From positions 1 to 39,366 of the forward strand of contig JANXXL010000329.1 in NCBI GenBank assembly GCA_025350625.1: a DNA stretch of 39,366 nt, written 5' to 3'. Positions 9,043 through 16,453 of the stretch are shown piece by piece. Origin of the DNA: Bryobacterales bacterium (GTDB lineage Bacteria; Acidobacteriota; Terriglobia; Bryobacterales; Bryobacteraceae). The position numbers were made by a program, and so were the translations under genes. Below the pieces are notes generated by a model. It did not search any database and was not told the origin of the DNA. It saw nothing but the letters and a program-made list of their open reading frames with translations. The first letter of the stretch is position 1. Each line of letters opens with the position of its first letter.

Positions 9043-9913
9043 GGGACTTGCGGCGCTGCTTCCGGGCAAGACATTCGGTCCTGCCAGTGGCGCCGCCGTC
9101 GCACCCGCAACGGTTTCCGCGCCACCCCCGACAATGCTGCCGGTCGACGCGGTCCATCCCAACCCCATGCAGCCCCGCGTAGTGTTCCAACATGATCGCT
9201 TGGAGGAACTTGCCGCTTCCATCCGCGCCAACGGCATCATTCAGCCGCTGATCGTTCGCCGTCACGAAGGGCAATACCAGTTGATTGCAGGAGAACGCCG
9301 CTGGAGAGCCGCTAAACTCGCAGGCTTGAAAGACGTGCCGGTCGTATGTCAAGAAATTGCCGATCCACTGCTGTTGGAATTGGCCTTGATTGAAAACATC
9401 CAGCGTGAAGATTTGAACGCGATCGAAACGGCTCAGGCTTATGATCGCCTAGGACGGGAACTGGGGCTGTCACAGGAGGAAATTGGCCGCCGAACTGGCA
9501 AGGACCGAACCTCAATAGCCAACGCCCTTCGTCTGCTGAAGCTTCCCACCGAGGTGCAGTTGCTATTAGCGGAGCATCGACTGTCGATGGGGCACGCGCG
9601 CGCCGTATTGGGCCTCCCGACAGCAGAACAGCAAATTGAAGTTTCCGAAAAGGCCGCCGCCCAGGGTCTGTCCGTGCGCCAGGTGGAAGCGTTAGTTCAA
9701 GATCTGACATCCAATCGCCCAAGAAAAGGCCATAACAAGGACGCCGTTTCGGACCCGAATGTCCGGGCGGCAGTGGACGAACTGGAACGCGCGCTTGGCA
9801 CGCGAGTGCGAATTGTCGAATTGAGTGAGCAGCGGGGGCGAATTGAAATCGAATACTTTTCCCAAGCCGAACTCGACCGGCTCTTTCAGCACATGGTCGG
9901 ATCGAACCAATAA
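9002..9913 (+). CDS. parB: Chromosome-partitioning CTPase/DNA-binding protein ParB (Spo0J)
   Basis: A 303-residue ParB. The N-terminal KALGKGLAALLPG is the ParA-stimulating motif. The CTP-binding domain carries the GERRWRAAKLAG box (residues 97-108). The helix-turn-helix (about 156-182, LSQEEIGRRTGKDRTSIANA) recognises parS. The C-terminal part, rich in charged residues, is the dimerisation domain. I chose the ATG at 9002 because AAGGAG lies at 8986-8991 with 10-nt spacing and the protein then starts like other ParBs; a second ATG at 9011 is possible. The frame stays open upstream to 8942 inside parA, which I regard as fortuitous. The stop codon is 2 bp from the 3' end of an opposing tRNA gene. 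Confidence 0.96.
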   Translation: MSEMVDKQRKALGKGLAALLPGKTFGPASGAAVAPATVSAPPPTMLPVDAVHPNPMQPRVVFQHDRLEELAASIRANGIIQPLIVRRHEGQYQLIAGERRWRAAKLAGLKDVPVVCQEIADPLLLELALIENIQREDLNAIETAQAYDRLGRELGLSQEEIGRRTGKDRTSIANALRLLKLPTEVQLLLAEHRLSMGHARAVLGLPTAEQQIEVSEKAAAQGLSVRQVEALVQDLTSNRPRKGHNKDAVSDPNVRAAVDELERALGTRVRIVELSEQRGRIEIEYFSQAELDRLFQHMVGSNQ

Positions 9914-9915
9914 AT

Positions 9916-9992
9916 TGGTGCCGGTGGTAGGACTCGAACCTACGACCTACGGATTATGAGACCGTCGCTCTAGCCACCTGAGCTACACCGGC
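9916..9992 (-). tRNA. tRNA-Met (anticodon CAT, probably elongator)
   Basis: A 77-nt cloverleaf on the minus strand with acceptor GCCGGTG/CACCGGC, D stem GCTC/GAGC, anticodon loop CTCATAA, T arm GTAGG/CCTAC around TTCGAGT, and encoded CCA. The anticodon stem ACGGT/TCCGT has a T-T mismatch next to the loop. It lacks the three consecutive G-C pairs of an initiator tRNA, so elongator Met is the best call. An Ile tRNA with lysidine-modified CAT cannot be excluded by eye. It is convergent with parB, leaving only 2 bp between them. Confidence 0.92.
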
Positions 9993-10063
9993 GCACTCAC
10001 CCAGCGTAGGCAGCGGGCTTGGCAACTGTCAAGTAATCATATAACCGTACCTTAATATATTTA

Positions 10064-10093
10064 TTGGCCTGGAAACATAGGCTGGTCTACAAT
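10064..10093 (+). promoter_or_regulatory. Candidate promoter of the glycan operon
   Basis: TTGGCC (10064-10069) and TACAAT (10088-10093) are 18 bp apart and lie in an AT-rich stretch. The -10-like box ends 8 nt before the GTG start at 10102, so the transcript would begin at or next to the start codon. No Shine-Dalgarno sequence is visible. Confidence 0.4.
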
Positions 10094-10101
10094 CTGAAGT
10101 A

Positions 10102-11424
10102 GTGTCCGCACCGGCTGTCGAATTTACGGGTGTATCGAAAAGCTATTCTATCTACAGCACCCCTGGCGATCGCCTCAAGGAGCTTGCCACCTTCCACCGC
10201 CGCCAGTTTCACCAGGACTACTGGGCGCTCCGCGAGGTAACCTTCAACGTTGGTCATGGTGAAACCTTTTGTATTGTCGGCGAAAACGGGTGTGGTAAAA
10301 GTACGCTATTGCAAATTTGCGCGGGCATCCTTCAGCCGACTTCCGGCCAGGTGAACGTGAATGGCCGGATCGCCGCACTCTTGGAATTGGGCGCAGGCTT
10401 CAATCCCGAATTTTCCGGCCGCGACAATGTCTATCTCAATGCGGCGATTCTCGGATTCTCCGCCAAACAGATAGACCGCAAATTCGCGGATATCGCCGAA
10501 TTTGCCGAGATCGGCGAGTTCATGAATCAACCGGTCAAAACATATTCAAGCGGCATGGTGGTCCGACTCGCCTTCGCGGTCGCCATCAATGTCGATCCCG
10601 AAGTTCTTCTGGTTGACGAAGCTTTAGCAGTGGGCGATATCTACTTCCGGCAGCGCTGTCTGCGAAAGGTTCACGAACTCCGCTCACGAGGAGTCACCAT
10701 CTTATTTGTGTCGCACGCTGTCGCGGAGGTCAAAGCACTCGGCGACCGCGCCCTCTGGCTGGAAAAAGGACACGTCATGGCTCAGGGAACCACCGAACGC
10801 GTCGTTTCCCAGTATCTCGCGGCCATGGCAGAAAAGGATTTGAAGTATCAGGCGATGGATGTCATGCACCATCCGCATCAACCCAGCGCTGCGCCGGTTG
10901 AAATCGTGGATGAAATTCCGAATATTGATTATCGTTTCGGCGACGGTCGCGCCGAGATCCTCGGTATCGCAGTGTGCGACGATTCCGGCCGCTCTCTTAG
11001 CGTACTTTTGCCAGATTCCGCCATCATTGTGCGTGTCAGCGTCCGCGCAAAAAGCAATCTGGACCGGCCTATCGTAGGGGTAACCTTTCGCGATGAACGG
11101 GGCGTCGATTTGGCGGGCTCCAACACTGAAAGCGAGGGATATCCACTGTCGCCGCTCATGGCGGGCGACGTCATAACCGTCGACTTCCATCTCAACATTC
11201 CGACGCTCTATTCCACTTCCCTCTCCTTCTCGCCGGCGATAGCTAACGGTACGCTCGAGCGGTTCGCCGTGTGCGACTGGATTGACAACGCCGTGGTTTT
11301 GCAAATGGCCCCGCCCGATGGTCCCATGTACGGGCACTTTCGATTTCGCTGCCGGGTGGAGGTGAATGCGCGAATTAGCCATGGACTCGGTGTTGAACCC
11401 GGCGCGGGAGCAGCCGTCCTGTGA
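10102..11424 (+). CDS. Wzt-type ABC transporter ATPase with C-terminal glycan-binding-like domain
   Basis: A 440-residue polysaccharide-export ATPase. Walker A GENGCGKST is at residues 60-68, the signature YSSGM at 148-152, Walker B VLLVDEALAVGD at 168-179 and the H-loop His at 205. The phrase EFSGRDNVYLNAAILG is characteristic of the Wzt/TagH/RfbE group, which flips undecaprenyl-linked glycans together with a Wzm permease. About 170 residues follow the nucleotide-binding domain, with beta-strand-like text from about 280. In Wzt proteins such as that of E. coli O9a this tail recognises the modified non-reducing end of the glycan. No permease gene is in the window. The stop overlaps the next start as GTGA, so the two are translationally coupled. 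Confidence 0.88.
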   Translation: MSAPAVEFTGVSKSYSIYSTPGDRLKELATFHRRQFHQDYWALREVTFNVGHGETFCIVGENGCGKSTLLQICAGILQPTSGQVNVNGRIAALLELGAGFNPEFSGRDNVYLNAAILGFSAKQIDRKFADIAEFAEIGEFMNQPVKTYSSGMVVRLAFAVAINVDPEVLLVDEALAVGDIYFRQRCLRKVHELRSRGVTILFVSHAVAEVKALGDRALWLEKGHVMAQGTTERVVSQYLAAMAEKDLKYQAMDVMHHPHQPSAAPVEIVDEIPNIDYRFGDGRAEILGIAVCDDSGRSLSVLLPDSAIIVRVSVRAKSNLDRPIVGVTFRDERGVDLAGSNTESEGYPLSPLMAGDVITVDFHLNIPTLYSTSLSFSPAIANGTLERFAVCDWIDNAVVLQMAPPDGPMYGHFRFRCRVEVNARISHGLGVEPGAGAAVL

Positions 11425-12599
11425 TCGAATTCACCGGTGAGCGCGTCATCCCGGGGCAAGTCGACCCCGACCTGTGGGCCGAACATGTGTCGCGCTACGC
11501 GTTCGCCTCGCGCTGGGCTTCCGGCGCATGCGTTTTAGATCTTGGGTGTGGCGCGGGATACGGTACTGCGGAGCTCGCAACCCGGGCGCGCTTTGCGGTG
11601 GGTATCGACTTGGCGCCCGATGCGGTCACGTACGCGAAATCCGTATATACGCTGCCGAACATTTACTTCCTGGCAGGCTCGGCCACGTCGTTGCCGCTCT
11701 TCGACGAATCCTTCAGCTTAGTGACAGCCTTTGAAGTGATCGAGCACCTCAGTGACTGGCGGCTATTGCTTTCCGAAGCCCGCCGCGTGCTTGACCCCGC
11801 CGGCGTTTTTTTGGTCTCTACGCCGAATAAGGAATACTACACCGAATCGCGAGGCGCCTCCGGCCCGAATCCATTCCATATTCACGAATTTGAGTTCGAA
11901 GAATTTCGGAACGCGCTTACCGAGTTTTTCCCGCATTGCCTGGTTCTCCAGCAAAATCATGTCGAGGCGTTCGCCTTTTATCAGAGCGGCGCTGGTTCCA
12001 CCCTTGAGGGCCGTATGGACGGGGTGCGCGGGACCGCCCGGGATGCTCATTTCTTCTTGGCGGTCTGTTCGCTTCGGGAACTGCCCCCGTCAGCGTCCTT
12101 TCTATTCGTCCACGAAGGTTCTAACGTTCTCCGCGAACGCGAAAAGCATATTGAGAGTCTCCATCGAGAGCTGCGTGAAGCGCGTGAGCAGTTTGCCGCG
12201 CTGCATCGCCATCATGACGAGCTAAACCTGCATATGGAGGAACAGAGCCGGTCGGCGCAACGGACTGTGGACGAGTTAAATCGCCACCTCGGGGAGCAGA
12301 ACCGGTGGGCGCTCCAGACTGTGGAAGAACTCGAAGGTGCACGCCGTAATTTGACGACCGTACTTCATAACCTAAATACCGCCGAGGCCACGGTAATCGA
12401 AAGAACCCTTTGGGCGCAGGGGCTAGCTGTAGAGTTGCAAGATCTCCAAGCACAACTTGCTGCTCAAATGGAGGACCTAAATGCGCGGCTCAATTATTGG
12501 AGATCCTCTCGCTGGACTAAGCTGGGCCGCAAACTGAACCTGGGTCCGGACCTCGACCAATCGCCAATCAAGGGTGTCTCAGCCGGTGGAGGCAGTTAG
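11421..12599 (+). CDS. SAM-dependent methyltransferase fused to a long coiled coil
   Basis: A 392-residue protein. Residues 1-210 form a class I methyltransferase with SAM motif VLDLGCGAGYGT (38-49), the acidic loop GIDLAP and the motif FEVIEHL. Residues about 237-360 are a long charged coiled coil containing two adjacent 18-residue repeats (266-283 and 284-301, 11 of 18 identical). The tail WRSSRWTKLGRKLNL resembles endings common in glycan-locus methyltransferases and glycosyltransferases. It starts with GTG overlapping the wzt stop and overlaps the next gene by 26 nt. In ABC-dependent O-antigen systems a methyltransferase on a coiled coil (WbdD) caps the chain and sets its length. A similar role is inferred from architecture and linkage, not from sequence similarity to WbdD. 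Confidence 0.8.
   Translation: MIEFTGERVIPGQVDPDLWAEHVSRYAFASRWASGACVLDLGCGAGYGTAELATRARFAVGIDLAPDAVTYAKSVYTLPNIYFLAGSATSLPLFDESFSLVTAFEVIEHLSDWRLLLSEARRVLDPAGVFLVSTPNKEYYTESRGASGPNPFHIHEFEFEEFRNALTEFFPHCLVLQQNHVEAFAFYQSGAGSTLEGRMDGVRGTARDAHFFLAVCSLRELPPSASFLFVHEGSNVLREREKHIESLHRELREAREQFAALHRHHDELNLHMEEQSRSAQRTVDELNRHLGEQNRWALQTVEELEGARRNLTTVLHNLNTAEATVIERTLWAQGLAVELQDLQAQLAAQMEDLNARLNYWRSSRWTKLGRKLNLGPDLDQSPIKGVSAGGGS
12216..12323 (+). repeat. 54-bp in-frame tandem repeat in the coiled coil
   Basis: Two consecutive 54-bp units (12216-12269 and 12270-12323) encode 18-residue repeats of the pattern DELNxHxxEQxRxAxxTV. The DNA copies have diverged more than the protein pattern. A following EEL segment may be the eroded start of a third unit. 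Copy-number change here would alter coiled-coil length in 18-residue steps without a frameshift. Confidence 0.8.
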
Positions 12600-14937
12600 A
12601 TCGGGCGCATTCTGGCGCGTTCTCAGGGGAATTCCTTTAGCTCTCCTTTCCCCGCTGCTGCTGTTGCTGGCAGCGCTGGGGTTGGGCCTCACGGATCTTT
12701 TCGTCCGGCTCGCGCCGCGCCGCAGACCGAGCCGTGAAGCGCACCCGCAGTCGGCTTCCGCTGCGATCGTAATTCCCAACTGGAATGGACGTGACCTGCT
12801 CGAGAAATATCTTCCATCCGTAGTCGACGCCGCAGAGCGTGTTCCCGGGAGCGAAGTCATAGTGGTCGATAACGGCTCAACAGATGGAAGCGCCGCCTTC
12901 ATCGCGGAGCGATTCCCGCGAGTCCGCGTCGTGGCGCTCGACCGGAATCTGGGCTTCGGCGGGGGCTCCAACGCCGGGTTCCGGGCGGCCAGACACGATG
13001 TAGTGGTGTTGCTCAATAGCGACATGCGTGTCGACCCGGATTTTCTCCAGCCATTGCTCGACGGCTTCACCGACGACAAGGTGTTTTCTGTCTCCTGTCA
13101 AATTTTCTTTTCCGATCCCAATAAGCCTCGCGAAGAAACCGGCCTCACGGAATTCTGGTGGGAGCGCGGAAGTCTGCGGGTACGCCACCGGACCGATCCC
13201 GCCATCAGCGAGTTGTACCCATGCGCCTACGGAGGCGGCGGCTCCTGCGCATTCGACCGCCGGAAATTCTGGGAGCTGGGCGGCTTCGATGAACTCCTCG
13301 CCCCGTTTTACCTGGAAGACACCGACCTGGGTTATCTGGCCTGGAAGCGTGGATGGAAGAACCTCTACCAGCCGGCGAGCGTGGTCTATCACGAACATCG
13401 CGGAACCATCGGACGCCGTTTCAGCGAAGCCTATATTCAGGGCGTGCTCAAAAAGAATTTTCTCTTATTTGCGTGGAAGAACATCCACGAATGGCCGCGC
13501 CTGCTGGCGAATTTTTCCTCTTCCTGGACCGGCGCGCTCCTGAGCTGGTTCGCCGGCGATTCTCCCGAGCGATCCAGTTTAGGGGGCATCGCACGCGCCG
13601 CGCTGCAGCTCCCCGGAGCGATGGCTTCGCGGGCGCGGGCAATCCGCCTCGCCGCCATCTCCGATACCGAAGCTCTTCGCAGACACCAGGGAGGTTATTT
13701 CCGCGATGAGTTCGCCGCGCTCGGTCCCCAGGCCGCACCCCTGCGCGTTTTGTTCGTTTCGCCTTATCCCATTTGCCCTCCTATTCATGGAGGCGGCGTG
13801 TTCATGTATCAGACGGTTCACGAATTAGCGCACCTGTGCGAACTCCACCTGATTGTTCTTCTCGACTCGGCCGCGCAGCGCGCCGCGCATGTCGAACTGG
13901 ATCGGATTTGCGCATCCACGGAATACCTCGTGCGGCCCTTGGGACATCCGAAAATCTTGGGTCCGATAGAGCCCCACGCGGTGCGCGAATTTCGCATCCC
14001 GGATCTCGCGTGGCTGATCCACCGTCAGATTTACACACGGCACATCGACGTAGTGCAGCTCGAATATACGGTGCTGGGACAATATGCCGGCCAGTTTAAA
14101 CGCTTGCTGACTGTATTGTTCGAGCACGATGTGTACTTCCAATCCGTGGCGCGACGCTTGCCGTTCATTACGAATTTCACGGAGCGGATTGCAGCCCATT
14201 GGGAATATCTGCGGTCACTGCGGTGGGAGCTGCGCATGCTCCCCTCGCTCGATCGCATCCAGGTATGTAGCCGCGATAACGCAGACTACCTGCTGTCCTT
14301 CTTGCCGGACTTGCAAGGGCGGATTGACGATGGATACCGGGCCGGAATCGATACCACCCGCTACGCCTACATTCCCTCAGGACGCGAGCCGTTCACTATT
14401 TTGTTTCTGGGCAGCTTTCGCCACGTTCCTAATAAGGAAGCTCTCACCTGGTTCGTCGACAAAGTGCTCCCGCTGGTCGTGGCTGAGGAACCTCGCTCGC
14501 GCTTGCTGGTAGTGGGTTCGGAACCGCCGCCTTCTGGTTCCTTTCAGCACGGTGAATCGGTGGAGCTGGTGGGGTTCGTCGAAGATGTGCGCGATCCCCT
14601 GGCTCGCTACTCGCTGTTTGTGTGCCCGATCTTGAGCGGCTCCGGAGTGCGGGTAAAGTTGCTGGAGGCCTTCGCCGCGGGAATTCCGGTGGTGTCCACG
14701 CGGCTGGGCGCCGAAGGACTGGCGGATCGGGACGGTGAAATTTGCGCCTTAGCTGACCCGCCGGACGAATTTGCCCGTCGGGTGGTGGAGTTGTTGCGAA
14801 ATCCTCAAAAGGCGGCGGAAATGGCGGCCCGGGCGCGCAGCGAAGTGGTCGCCAAACGCGATATTCGCGGGATGACGCAACGGCTGGTCGAGGGTTATCG
14901 TGCCGAAATCGCGCGCAAACGGCCTACTTCCCCTTGA
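12574..14937 (+). CDS. Two-domain glycosyltransferase fusion (GT2 - GT4) with N-terminal membrane segment
   Basis: A 787-residue fusion. A hydrophobic segment at about residues 21-45 probably anchors it to the inner membrane. Residues 63-330 form a GT2 (GT-A fold) domain with IPNWNGRDLL, VVDNGSTDGS, the DxD-like NSDMRVD (148-153) and the acceptor-site-like FYLEDTDLGYLAWKRG. From residue 389 a second, GT-B-fold domain starts at RVLFVSPYP and ends with the GT4 donor-binding pattern SGSGVRVKLLEAFAAGIPVVST. The best start is GTG at 12574, overlapping the methyltransferase by 26 nt. Two catalytic domains in one chain suggest consecutive addition of two sugars, with donors unknown. The 3' end overlaps the convergent gene at 14924 by 14 nt. 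Confidence 0.88.
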   Translation: MSQPVEAVRSGAFWRVLRGIPLALLSPLLLLLAALGLGLTDLFVRLAPRRRPSREAHPQSASAAIVIPNWNGRDLLEKYLPSVVDAAERVPGSEVIVVDNGSTDGSAAFIAERFPRVRVVALDRNLGFGGGSNAGFRAARHDVVVLLNSDMRVDPDFLQPLLDGFTDDKVFSVSCQIFFSDPNKPREETGLTEFWWERGSLRVRHRTDPAISELYPCAYGGGGSCAFDRRKFWELGGFDELLAPFYLEDTDLGYLAWKRGWKNLYQPASVVYHEHRGTIGRRFSEAYIQGVLKKNFLLFAWKNIHEWPRLLANFSSSWTGALLSWFAGDSPERSSLGGIARAALQLPGAMASRARAIRLAAISDTEALRRHQGGYFRDEFAALGPQAAPLRVLFVSPYPICPPIHGGGVFMYQTVHELAHLCELHLIVLLDSAAQRAAHVELDRICASTEYLVRPLGHPKILGPIEPHAVREFRIPDLAWLIHRQIYTRHIDVVQLEYTVLGQYAGQFKRLLTVLFEHDVYFQSVARRLPFITNFTERIAAHWEYLRSLRWELRMLPSLDRIQVCSRDNADYLLSFLPDLQGRIDDGYRAGIDTTRYAYIPSGREPFTILFLGSFRHVPNKEALTWFVDKVLPLVVAEEPRSRLLVVGSEPPPSGSFQHGESVELVGFVEDVRDPLARYSLFVCPILSGSGVRVKLLEAFAAGIPVVSTRLGAEGLADRDGEICALADPPDEFARRVVELLRNPQKAAEMAARARSEVVAKRDIRGMTQRLVEGYRAEIARKRPTSP

Positions 14938-15397
14938 GGGACTGTGAAAGTTTGGCGGCGATCCGGCCGGCAGTGCGTTTCATGCCGCCCGGAGTTTTGT
15001 CTTTCGGAAACTCGTAGAAGCTCCATAGCACGTCGTGGGTTTTGCTGTTCACCAGAAAAATATTGCCGCGGCCTTTTTGTCCCTGCATGCCTGAATGCGT
15101 AAAGGCACCCCCGCTATCCTCGGTCTTGTCTTTATCCGAATTCTGCGGTTTGGCGCCGTAGAGGTCCGCCAGACTTTGCTCGAAGCCCTCCCCGAGATGA
15201 TCCGTAAGAACGGCATCGGCTCTTTGCGGATCGATGACCACCTGCAATACTGCTCCGGTAGTGAGTTGGACGGCCAAGTATTGATCGAGGCCATTCGACA
15301 TCGGCATCAGGTAGACCGTCTTAACGTCGCTTAGGCCCGCGGCGGATACGGGCAAAGACATCGCTAGCGCGGCGACTAGGAACAAACACTGCTTCAT
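14924..15397 (-). CDS. Hypothetical secreted protein
   Basis: A 157-residue protein with a clear signal peptide (MKQCLFLVAALAMSLPVSAAG). The mature part contains VKTVYLMPMSNGLDQYLAVQ, a segment with ADAVLTDHLGEGFE, and near the end NIFLVNSKTHDVLWSFYEFP. The pattern of a regulated-looking lipid/envelope protein with a TD-G-F block and an LVW-S block recurs in secreted proteins of Acidobacteria and faintly resembles CsgG/LpoB-like periplasmic proteins, but I do not recognise the family. It is the only leftward gene inside the glycan locus, and its end overlaps the glycosyltransferase fusion by 14 nt. The frame is open upstream of 15397 across the opposing GT2 gene, which is a shadow; the ATG at 15397 is the only start giving a signal peptide. 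Confidence 0.7.
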   Translation of the reverse strand: MKQCLFLVAALAMSLPVSAAGLSDVKTVYLMPMSNGLDQYLAVQLTTGAVLQVVIDPQRADAVLTDHLGEGFEQSLADLYGAKPQNSDKDKTEDSGGAFTHSGMQGQKGRGNIFLVNSKTHDVLWSFYEFPKDKTPGGMKRTAGRIAAKLSQSLKGK

Positions 15398-15424
15398 GGG
15401 TCCATCATACGATGTGTCTCGCGT

Positions 15425-15448
15425 TGTCGTGTACGCTGTCGTGTACGC
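15425..15448 (+). repeat. 12-bp tandem duplication between divergent genes
   Basis: TGTCGTGTACGC occurs twice without a gap, in the 60-bp space between the leftward secreted-protein gene and the rightward GT2 gene. It sits where the promoters of both should lie, so it could be a doubled operator or simply slippage. Confidence 0.75.
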
Positions 15449-15457
15449 TGGTGAGAC

Positions 15458-16453
15458 ATGCCGATCGCAGCCGCAAGAGTGGCCGCTGTAATTCCAACCT
15501 GGAACCGCCGCGACCTTCTCTCGGCACTCTTGCAAAGCTTGAACGCGCAGGTTCGCCAATTCCAAGACATTATCGTGGTCGATAACGGGTCCGTCGACGA
15601 CTCGGCGGAGCTTGCCCATCGCGCCGGGGCGAAAGTTCTGCGGCTGGAACAGAATCTGGGCTTTGCCTCCGCAGTAAATAGGGGACTGGCCGAGGCCCAC
15701 ACCGACTGGGTAGCGATTCTCAACAACGATGTCACACTGGGGGCGGATTGGCTCGCGCAATTGCTCGCCGCGGCGGAACGGGAAGGCGCTTGGTTCGCTA
15801 CCGGCAAGATTCTTCAGGCAAGCGATCCGCGCCTGGTGGACGGGACCTTTGACGAAATCTCCCGGGGAGCGTGCGCCAGCCGTTGCGGCTTCGGGAAAAC
15901 CGACGGGCCGGCCTGGAATCGTCCGCGGCGCATTCGGTTCGCGCCCATGACTGCGGCGATCTTTAAGAAGCAGCTCTTTCAGGATCTCGGCGGACTCGAC
16001 GAGACTTTCGGATCCTACATGGAAGATATCGACTTCGGCCTGAGGTGCGCGCTGGCGGGCAGGGACGGTTGTTATGTTCCCGCCGCGGTAGCCTTTCACC
16101 GTGGCAGCGCCACCCTGGGAAGGTGGAATAAAGACACAGTCTGGCGCATCGCCCGGAATCAGGTTTTGTTGTCGGCTAAGCATTTCCATGGTCAGTCACG
16201 CTGGCCGCGTGTGGCTGGACAGTTGCTATGGGGATTACTCGCGCTCCGTCACGGCCGCGGACTGGCGTTCATCCGCGGAAAGCTCGCGGGGCTCCGGGAC
16301 GCTCGCCGGTTGAGGCGGGCAATTCCAAATGAACACACCACAACAGACCTCTCACGAGTGCTCGATTCGAGCGAGGCGAGTATCCTCGAATTGGGTCGCG
16401 AGACCGGCTTCGACCGCTACTGGAGGGCCTACTTCTGGCTGTCAAGGCGGTAA
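15458..16453 (+). CDS. GT2 family glycosyltransferase
   Basis: A 331-residue GT-A-fold enzyme of the rhamnosyltransferase-like GT2 group. The nucleotide-sugar fold starts at once (VAAVIPTWNRRDLL), with VVDNGSVDDS, the DxD-like ILNNDVTLG and the late acidic motif YMEDIDFGLR, where the catalytic base is expected. The C-terminal third is rich in basic residues and probably contacts the inner membrane. The ATG at 15458 starts the second run of glycan genes. The next gene starts within its last codons. Donor and linkage cannot be predicted. Confidence 0.88.
   Translation: MPIAAARVAAVIPTWNRRDLLSALLQSLNAQVRQFQDIIVVDNGSVDDSAELAHRAGAKVLRLEQNLGFASAVNRGLAEAHTDWVAILNNDVTLGADWLAQLLAAAEREGAWFATGKILQASDPRLVDGTFDEISRGACASRCGFGKTDGPAWNRPRRIRFAPMTAAIFKKQLFQDLGGLDETFGSYMEDIDFGLRCALAGRDGCYVPAAVAFHRGSATLGRWNKDTVWRIARNQVLLSAKHFHGQSRWPRVAGQLLWGLLALRHGRGLAFIRGKLAGLRDARRLRRAIPNEHTTTDLSRVLDSSEASILELGRETGFDRYWRAYFWLSRR

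Noticed and set aside
14924-16189. Long leftward open frame covering the opposing GT2 gene
   Set aside because: The first 264 residues are antisense to a well-supported GT2 enzyme. Only the part from the ATG at 15397 has a signal peptide and is kept.
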